Under the pieces are notes generated by a model, which was not told where the DNA came from, made no database searches, and saw only the letters and a program-made list of their open reading frames with translations. 64,000 nt of DNA from Ruminiclostridium hungatei (GTDB taxonomy: Bacteria > Bacillota > Clostridia > Acetivibrionales > DSM-1351), in the NCBI RefSeq assembly GCF_002051585.1, contig NZ_MZGX01000024.1, positions 1 through 64,000 of the forward strand, in the 5' to 3' direction. Numbering within the stretch: position 1 is the stretch's first letter; each line of letters opens with the position of its first letter. Shown here in pieces: positions 54,585 through 62,000 of the stretch. The position numbers were made by a program, and so were the translations under genes.

Positions 54585-55544
54585 ATGATCAGGATTACCG
54601 ATGCAACTCTGAGTACCGTAAACCATAAGTATGCCCAAAAAGACACACTGACGGATATGTACAGGCTGCTGCTTCTGACGGGAGTAAACTATGTGGAAAT
54701 CCCCATGTCTCTCTTAGATATTCTCGGCGATAGTGTTGACCTTTCCAGGACTGTTCTGAGAGTTGAACATGCCGCACAAATCAGGAACTATCCGGGCTTT
54801 ATAAGATACATCTGCAGGCACAGCGGGTTTGAAGTACCTTCGGGCACCATATCCGAGTTTCAAATAAACGATATCAGGGAGGTCAACCTGCTCAGAAGAT
54901 TTTCCGAACTGGAAAATGTACGTATAGTAGGTCTGGATGACCTGCTGCAGCATGACTACCTGAATATTTTTGAAAGGTTGAAGCTTTTGCTGGGAAATCA
55001 ACTGGAATTTTGCCCTCAAAACAACTATTTTTTTGCCACAGCTCTGGCAGTGGAATGGATACTGAGCGGAGGAGAGAACATCGTTGCAAGTTTCGGGGGC
55101 GGAGGAGGCCTTGCGGCACTTGAGGAGGTTGTAATGGCTCTCCGGATAGTAAGGCGGCACAAGCCAAATCTGGATTTGTCTGTGCTGAGAGCCTTGAAAA
55201 AGCATTATGAGGAGCTGACCGGAATCTCCATCCGCGGAAACAAACCGGTTATCGGAGACAAAATATTTGATGTGGAATCGGGCATTCATGTTGACGGCAT
55301 ATTCAAGAACGGTGCCAACTATGAGCCCTTTGAGCCTTCTGTCGTGGGGATGGAAAGAAAAATAGTGGTTGGAAAACATTCGGGCAGAACTACAATAGAA
55401 ATCAAGCTTAAGGAATACGGCATAGATTTGCCGAAAGAGAGAATAACAGACCTGCTGGGGAAAATTCAGGAGATGAGTATTGCACTTGGAAGAAGTATAA
55501 CAGATCAGGAATTTATAAAGCTTGCCGACAATATAGCAAAATAG
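54585..55544 (+). CDS. nifV-omega: homocitrate synthase, omega subunit (NifV-omega)
   Basis: The 319-residue protein is the C-terminal half-type of the split homocitrate synthase of clostridia. It retains the TIM-barrel ITDATLSTVNHKYA start, VEIPMSLLDI, and the late motifs GNKPVIGDKIFDVESGIHVDGIFKNG and FEPSVVGMERKIVVGKHSGR that in NifV hold the acetyl-CoA and Leu-regulatory-type region. With the alpha subunit it makes (R)-homocitrate, the organic part of FeMo-co. ATG 54585 was preferred to ATG 54579 because GGGGGA is 7-8 bp upstream. It depends on an intact alpha gene, which is frameshifted here. Confidence 0.9.
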   Translation: MIRITDATLSTVNHKYAQKDTLTDMYRLLLLTGVNYVEIPMSLLDILGDSVDLSRTVLRVEHAAQIRNYPGFIRYICRHSGFEVPSGTISEFQINDIREVNLLRRFSELENVRIVGLDDLLQHDYLNIFERLKLLLGNQLEFCPQNNYFFATALAVEWILSGGENIVASFGGGGGLAALEEVVMALRIVRRHKPNLDLSVLRALKKHYEELTGISIRGNKPVIGDKIFDVESGIHVDGIFKNGANYEPFEPSVVGMERKIVVGKHSGRTTIEIKLKEYGIDLPKERITDLLGKIQEMSIALGRSITDQEFIKLADNIAK

Positions 55545-55614
55545 TATTATTAAGTAAAGTCTGTAAGCCAAAGGCATGCAGCGTTGATTTCCGGCAAAGG
55601 GGTTGGCTTGTAAA

Positions 55615-56422
55615 TTGAAACCAAAGAAATATCTTGTAGATACCACTCTTCGGGATGGAGAACAGAGTCCCGGTTTTGCGTTCAGCATGGAGCAGAAGGT
55701 AAGGCTTGCCATCTTGATGGACAGGGCGGGGATACATCAAATCGAAGCCGGAATTCCGGCCATGGGCAGGTACGAAAAGGATTCCATCGCAAAAATCCTG
55801 GAAAACAGGCACAGGGCACGGATATCCACATGGAACAGGATGAACAGGGAGGATATTCTCGATTCCTTTGACTGCAAGCCGGACATAATACACATCAGCG
55901 CTCCGGTATCCTATGTTCACATATATTCCAAGCTAAAGAAAAACAAGGGGTGGCTTCAGAAAAACCTTCAGGAATGTGTGGATTTTGCCATGGAAAAGGG
56001 GTATGGTGTTACCGTGGGCTTTGAAGATGCGTCCAGGGCGGATATAACCTTTATGATAGGATTGGCGGAGGTACTTAAGGATATGTGTGCTGAACATCAG
56101 ATACGCCGATACCGTAGGGGTACTGACACCCTCCAGGGCTTTTCAGGCAATAAGCGAAATAAGAAGTCATGCAGACATACCGCTGGGAATCCATGCCCAT
56201 AACGATTTGGGAATGGCTGTGGCCAATTCTCTGGAGGCTGCAAGAGCGGGGGCTGATTATATCGATACCACTCTTATGGGAATAGGTGAACGGGCGGGGA
56301 ACTGTGACATTGGACAATTTATCCTTGCTACCGAGCAATTGTATGATATCCGTCCCAACAGGAGGGATGTGGGGCTTTTGCAGGAAAAGGGCAGGGAGAT
56401 AGTTTTTGGAAAACAGCAGTAG
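55615..56422 (+). pseudogene. nifV-alpha: homocitrate synthase, alpha subunit (NifV-alpha), frameshifted
   Basis: The first part (to about 56085) encodes the catalytic N-terminus KKYLVDTTLRDGEQSPGFAF, IEAGIPAMG and VTVGFEDASRAD. The second part, in the next frame (56087-56422), encodes NIRYADTVGVLTPSRAFQA, GIHAHNDLGMAVANSLEA and GERAGNCDIGQFIL. The frames join at ATATGTGTGCTG near 56082-56092; one extra base in the TG run explains it. Without the shift the product would be about 269 residues, as in other clostridia. A true inactivating mutation, a sequencing error or a programmed shift are all possible. The start is TTG 55603 or TTG 55615. Confidence 0.85.
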
Positions 56423-56456
56423 GCGATATTCACTTTATCCAAAGGAGGCGGCTGCC

Positions 56457-57134
56457 ATGGATTTGTCACCATTATTCATATCGCTGAAGGTTGCCTTTAC
56501 AGCAACCTTTATAACCATATTCGCGGGAATAGCCGCAGCAAGGTATGTGCTGAAAATAAAGAGATTCAAGGGAATGATAGACGGACTGTTTACACTTCCC
56601 ATGGTTTTGCCGCCCACTGTGGTTGGCTTTTTTCTGCTGGTATTACTGGGAAAAAACAGTGTCATGGGAAAATTTCTGATGACTTTTAATATAAATGTGG
56701 TTTTCACGTGGGTAGGGGCTGTAATAGCCTCTACTGTCGTTTCATTCCCATTGATGTACAGAACGGTGCGCGGGGCATTTGAACAGTTTGACATAAACAT
56801 TGTCTATGCCGCCAGAACACTTGGAATAAAAGAAAATAAAATTTTTTGGACTATTGTGATACCCAATGTTGTACCCAGTCTTATTGCAGGCACAATTCTG
56901 ACCTTTGCCAGGGCGCTGGGAGAATTCGGGGCCACAATGATGCTGGCGGGAAATATTCCCGGGAGGACCCAGACCATGTCTGTGGCGGTATATTCCGCTG
57001 TTCAGTCGGGAGATACCAAAACTGCCTATAGCTGGGTTATAGCAGTGTGTGCAATGTCTTTTACCGCCATGGTTCTCATGAATTTCTGGAATGGCAGGCA
57101 GGCCGGAAAGTCTTCAAAGGGAGGTGGGTTCTGA
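56457..57134 (+). CDS. modB: molybdate ABC transporter permease ModB
   Basis: The 225-residue protein has about five to six membrane helices and the ModB pattern: the LPMVLPPTVVGFFLL segment, the AARTLGIKENKIFWTIVIPNVVPSLIAG EAA-type loop and ALGEFGATMMLAGNIPGRTQT. It carries molybdate across the membrane for FeMo-co. ATG 56457 follows AAAGGAGG with 8-bp spacing. Its stop overlaps the modC start (CTGATG). No modA gene is found nearby. Confidence 0.94.
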   Translation: MDLSPLFISLKVAFTATFITIFAGIAAARYVLKIKRFKGMIDGLFTLPMVLPPTVVGFFLLVLLGKNSVMGKFLMTFNINVVFTWVGAVIASTVVSFPLMYRTVRGAFEQFDINIVYAARTLGIKENKIFWTIVIPNVVPSLIAGTILTFARALGEFGATMMLAGNIPGRTQTMSVAVYSAVQSGDTKTAYSWVIAVCAMSFTAMVLMNFWNGRQAGKSSKGGGF

Positions 57135-58198
57135 TGTCACTTTCTGTTGATATAAAAAAGAGGCTGGGCAATTTTACACTGCGGGTCTCCTTTACAGTTT
57201 CCGGCGGGATACTGGGACTGCTGGGAGCCTCGGGCTGCGGGAAAAGTATGACGCTTAAGTGCATTGCGGGCATTGAAGAGCCGGATGAAGGGAAAATAGT
57301 TCTGGGGGACCGGGTTTTATTCGACTCGGAAAAAGGAATAAACCTGCCGCCCCAAAAGAGAAAGGTGGGCTACCTGTTTCAGAACTACGCGCTTTTCCCA
57401 AATATGACCGTAGAGGAGAATATAGCAGCAGGAGCCGCAGGCATCAAGGCAGAAAAAGAAAATGCAGTGAAGGAAAAAATAGAAATGTTCTATCTTAAGG
57501 GACTTGAGAAAAAAAGGCCCTTCCAGTTGTCCGGCGGACAGCAGCAAAGAGTTGCACTGGCAAGGATACTGGCCTCCGAGCCGGACATTATTATGCTGGA
57601 CGAACCTTTCTCTGCTCTGGACAGCAACCTGAAATGGCTTCTGGAACAGGAGCTTATGGAACTGCTGGCGGCCTATCCCGGTGAGGTTATAATGGTTTCC
57701 CACAATAGAAACGAGATATACCGGTTTTCAGATACCATAGCTGTGGTGTCAGACGGCCGGATAGACGCCATAAGCTCCCGGGAGCAGTTGTTTCAGAATC
57801 CTGAAACAGTATCGGCGGCACTGCTGACCGGCTGCAAGAATATATCAAGAGCAGAAAAGATAACCTCCCATACTCTTAAGGCTGTGGACTGGAATATTAC
57901 ATTGTACTCAAACAGACCCATACCCGACAATATGACACATGTGGGCATGAGAGCCCATTATTTCAAATATGCACATGGGAACGACAATACAAATACCATG
58001 AACTGTACGGTGGTCAAGGTTATAGAGAACCCTTTTTCATATATCATCCTGCTGAAAAACAACTGCTGCTCCGGCGGTGCAGACTGTACCAAAATAAGGT
58101 GGGAAGTGGATAAAGCCGTTTGGGAGGAGCTTACGGCAAAAAACAGTCCCGTAAGGCTGATATTTGACCCGGATAATTTGCTCTTGCTGTCCCAGTAA
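57134..58198 (+). CDS. modC: molybdate ABC transporter ATPase ModC
   Basis: The 354-residue protein has Walker A GASGCGKSMTL, the Q-loop (YLFQNYALFPNMTV), signature LSGGQQQRVALARILA, Walker B IIMLDEPFSALD and the H-loop (MVSHNRNEIYRF). The C-terminal part (about 240-354) has the TOBE-like molybdate-binding region, here with an unusual Cys-rich insert (NNCCSGGADCTK). Note that the Walker A has Lys-Ser-Met in place of Lys-Ser-Thr. ATG 57134 overlaps the modB stop and has GGGAGGTGGG upstream. Confidence 0.93.
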   Translation: MSLSVDIKKRLGNFTLRVSFTVSGGILGLLGASGCGKSMTLKCIAGIEEPDEGKIVLGDRVLFDSEKGINLPPQKRKVGYLFQNYALFPNMTVEENIAAGAAGIKAEKENAVKEKIEMFYLKGLEKKRPFQLSGGQQQRVALARILASEPDIIMLDEPFSALDSNLKWLLEQELMELLAAYPGEVIMVSHNRNEIYRFSDTIAVVSDGRIDAISSREQLFQNPETVSAALLTGCKNISRAEKITSHTLKAVDWNITLYSNRPIPDNMTHVGMRAHYFKYAHGNDNTNTMNCTVVKVIENPFSYIILLKNNCCSGGADCTKIRWEVDKAVWEELTAKNSPVRLIFDPDNLLLLSQ

Positions 58199-58237
58199 CA
58201 TTGATTATGATTTTATCCGTTGTGTTAATGGATTAAT

Positions 58238-58431
58238 TTAACCTGTAGTGCCAGTTAATAAAGTCTTTAAGAGACAAGTTTGCTCGCGCGGGGACGACTT
58301 TAAAGAAATGCGCAGTATGATTAAAAGCTTTTCGCCAAAAGCGTTATATACAAGCATTTATTTGAAGCTCGTCCGGGAGTGAGTAGCATTTTCTGACTGT
58401 TACCACATTTTTAATCAGCACTACAGGTTAA
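58238..58431. mobile_element. MITE-like inverted-repeat element, long copy (194 bp)
   Basis: The ends TTAACCTGTAGTGC and GCACTACAGGTTAA are perfect 14-bp inverted repeats with TTAA at both outer edges. It is the full-length relative of the element at 54434-54551; the extra 76 bp lie between two ACAAG repeats (58274-58278 and 58350-58354). It occupies the gap between modC and the small membrane protein gene. Confidence 0.72.
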
Positions 58432-58521
58432 TTTAAACAAAATATAAAATTTCAGTATACAGGTACATTTTTTCATAATTTCGATATATTTTACTATAGA
58501 GCTTTTTGGGAGGTAAAATAT

Positions 58522-58857
58522 ATGGACGGTACAGGTTTCGTTTTATTTCTGTTCTTTTTTGGTCTTGGCTTGTTGATAACCTTTTTATTAATTAAGGCCT
58601 CAATTGACAATTCCAGGACTTCAGAGGAGATAACCGAAATAAGAAGGCTGCTGCAAATCCTGGTGACGGATAAGAAAGCGGGTATACGGGAGGAGGCGGA
58701 TGCAGATACGGAGGAAGAGGTTGTGGCTGAGGCCGAGGCGGAGGAGTTAAAGGAATTTGAAATTATGGATATTCCCTATGAAAAATGTCCTGCCTGCGGT
58801 GCCGATATTTCTCAGGATGACGGGAAATGTCCCTCCTGTGATATAGCCCTGAAATAA
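58522..58857 (+). CDS. small membrane protein with C-terminal zinc ribbon
   Basis: The 111-residue protein starts with one hydrophobic helix (about 5-24), continues with a charged coiled-coil-like segment (SRTSEEITEIRRLLQIL) and a strongly acidic stretch (EEADADTEEEVVAEAEAEEL), and ends in a zinc-ribbon motif (KCPACGADISQDDGKCPSCD, two CxxC pairs). The layout resembles small cytoplasmic-facing adaptor proteins. The function is unknown. ATG 58522 follows GGGAGG. It is not obviously linked to nif. Confidence 0.75.
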   Translation: MDGTGFVLFLFFFGLGLLITFLLIKASIDNSRTSEEITEIRRLLQILVTDKKAGIREEADADTEEEVVAEAEAEELKEFEIMDIPYEKCPACGADISQDDGKCPSCDIALK

Positions 58858-58953
58858 TACCAAGGGCGCAAAAGCGCGTGGAATACCGGGTTAATCAATA
58901 ATTTACAAAAAATACCAAAGAATTTACGGATTATCTTCAAGAACTTTACATAT

Positions 58954-58993
58954 ACCTCCTAATATATAAGAGAAAACTATTATATTAGGAGGT
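58954..58993 (+). promoter_or_regulatory. hairpin that buries the ribosome site of the downstream gene
   Basis: ACCTCCTAATATA (58954-58966) is a perfect 13-bp inverted complement of TATATTAGGAGGT (58981-58993), with a 14-nt loop. The right arm contains the AGGAGGT ribosome site of the TTG start at 59001, so the folded mRNA should be poorly translated. Confidence 0.85.
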
Positions 58994-59000
58994 GTTATTT

Positions 59001-62000
59001 TTGAAAGCAGGGTATTTAAAAAACAATTTAAAAGCCTTTTTCAGCGTATTTCTGGTGCTGGCAATTATTCTTACCATGCAGCCCCCGCAGGTCTTTGCAG
59101 GCAGCAGGGCCGAAATGGTGGCCCAATGGGATTTCAGCTCCGACCCCGACCCCACAAGGACCTTGACGGCTTTTGCTGCCACAGGAGGAGCGAATGCGGC
59201 AGGTGCAAGCCTCTCCACTTCCATGGGCAGCCGTCTGGGGGGATATACCCCCGGAAACAAATCCATTTATATAAGTGGCTGGGAAAATGGTGCAGATATA
59301 AAATACTGGCAGCTCACACTGTCTGCAAAGGGCTATGAAAACCTGCGGCTGTCCTTCAACAGCTTCGGCTCAGGCACGGCACCCAGGGATTTCAAACTTC
59401 AGTGCAGCACGGACGGAATTAATTTTGCAGATGTTCCAAACGGTGATTTCCAAAGCGGCTCAAAGCATGTGGAAGCTCCCGTCAAGGAAAGCCTGCCTTT
59501 GCCCTCCGAACTTGATAATAGCTCCAATATAAGTATCCTCTTCCTTCAAACCAGCAATATATCCATAGGCTCCGGAACAGTGGGTTCGGGCGGCAATTCC
59601 AGGCTGTATGACATTAAAATACTGGGAGATAAAATAGAAGGTGACATTCCGCCAACCCAGGAGGCCGTCGGACCTGTTGCGGCAGAACCTGCGAATGGTG
59701 CGTCCATTGCAGGAGGCAGCCGGGTAACACTGACCACGGCCACTGGAGAAGCAGCTATCGAATATACTTTAAACGGAGGCAGCATCCAGACAATAAATGG
59801 TGCTTCGGGGACGGTGGTAATTGATGAATTCAATCAGCCGGGCAACACGGCGGTAATTAGGGCAAAGGCTGTTAACGGAACGGCAGTTGGGCCGGAGAGT
59901 ACTTTCATATACAAGCAGGCGCAAGTGGAGCCGGTATCTGCCGACAGAAGCGGAAAAATTCAGGCGGGTTCGGAAATTGGGCTCTCCACAGCTACTTCCG
60001 GAGCGTCAATAAGTTATATTTTGATTACAAAGGCAGGACTGCCGGAGGAAGAGGTACATAACAAAAGTGCGTACCTTGGGCCTGTGACGCTGGAAAAGGA
60101 AATGTTTCCAGCAAGAATACTGGCTGCGGCATCGGCAGCGGGATATCTGGACAGTGTGCAGTCAGCCTTTGATTTTGCTCTGGACGATGGCACCAGGGAA
60201 GAACAGGTTTACTTCGGACAGCTCCACTCCCATACAAACCAGTCCGACGGTTCGGGGACTCTGAAAGAGGCCTATGAATATGCCAGAAATGTTGCAAAAC
60301 TTGATTTCTTTGCAGTAACAGACCATTCCAACTATTTTGACACAACAGCTTCACCTGCGGAATATGACAGCAGCAGCTCCAACACCAAATGGCAGCAGTG
60401 TATTTCGGCGGCGGATGCGGCAGCAACCGGCTCATTTGTGGCCCTTTACGGTTATGAGATGACCTGGACCGGGCAGGTGGGCCATATGAACACTTTCAAT
60501 ACCGAGGGTTTTGTCAGCAGGAACAATCCCAAATACACCTCAAGCTTTGCAGGCATGAAAAATTATTATGAGCTGCTGAAAACCATACCCATGTCCATAT
60601 CCCAATTCAATCATCCAGGCAAAACCTTCGGTGATTTTAATAATTTTTCAGACTATGATGCAGCAATAGATGCCCAGATATCACTGGTGGAGGTTGGGAA
60701 CGGAGAGGGCGCAATCGGTTCGGGAGGCTATTTTCGGTCCTATGAGTATTATACCAGAGCCCTGGATAAGGGCTGGCATCTTGCACCCACAAATAACCAG
60801 GATAATCACAAGGGACTGTGGGGAACCGCCAACACCGCACGGACGGCAATCATCACGGATAACCTGACAAGAGCGGGAGTTTATGATGCTTTGAAAAAAA
60901 TGAGGGTTTACGCCACTGAAGACTCCAATCTGAAAATCAAATATACTGCCAATGACCAGTTTCTGGGCACAGTACTTCCAACCGATACACAACGGCTGAA
61001 TATAAGGGTGGAGCTGCTTGACCCGGATGCGCCGGACAAAATCGGCAGGGTATCGCTGGTTACCAATGGCGGGAGAGAAAGTCATGTACAGAACTTTGAC
61101 ACAAACACAGGGGTATATTTAGTCAATATAGAAGCCCCTGCCAAGGGGTACTATTATATCAAGGTGGTTGAGGCGGACGGAGATATTGCGGTGACCGCTC
61201 CGGTGTGGATCGGAAGTGTTGAAAAGGTTGGAATTGCGTCGGCAGCTTCTTCCGTTTCAATGCCGGTTACAGGAGAAACACTTGAGCTTTCAACCGAAAT
61301 ATTCAACAATGAGTCTGAGACTGCAAAAGTGGATTCCATTACCTATAAAATTGGCGGGAATATATTTGCCACAGGCAAGGCAGGACAGCAAATAGCTCCG
61401 CTGGGTACGCTGAAGGACACTATAAGTTATACCCCGTCTGCGGCTGGAGTGGTCACAGTTGAGGTTTCGGCGGAGATTTCTCTGAACAGCCTTACAAAAA
61501 TCTATACAGAAACATTGACCCTGGATGTGAGGGCAGCCGAAAAACTTATAAATCTTGGGATTGACGCTTCACATCTCAACGAATATGTGGCAGGTAATTA
61601 TGCAAACAGCATGACAAACTTCGCAAAGCTTGCAGAAGAGTATGATGTAAGGCTTGTTGAGCTAAAGGGAGGAATAGCTTCCCAAAAGCTTGAGGGCTTG
61701 GCAGGGCTTATCCTGACTCCGCCCAACAGAAAAACAGGTATTGGTGCGCTGGGTGAATACTCAGATGCTGAAATTCAAGCTGTCAAAGACTTTTGTGCCT
61801 CTGGGAAAACCTTGATAGTTTGCGGTTTGGCCGACTATGGAGATGGCAGGAATGCAGAAAAATATCATGCGGCGTATCAGCAGAATCAAATACTTGAGGC
61901 TGTAGGTGCCAAAGCCAGGCTTGCAGATGATGAGGTGATAGATAACACAAATTATGTTCCTACCCAAAACTTCAGGCTGAGATTTAAAAATTACAACCTG

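Noticed and set aside
54714-55712. 332-codon open frame on the minus strand across nifV-omega
   Set aside because: It is antisense to a clear family member, has no ribosome site, and its product is a Cys/Tyr-rich sequence with no recognisable domain.
54434-58431. The two repeated elements read as a riboswitch for nifV and the following gene
   Set aside because: They have transposon-like inverted ends with TTAA, the copies differ without compensatory changes, and the long copy precedes an unrelated small membrane protein.
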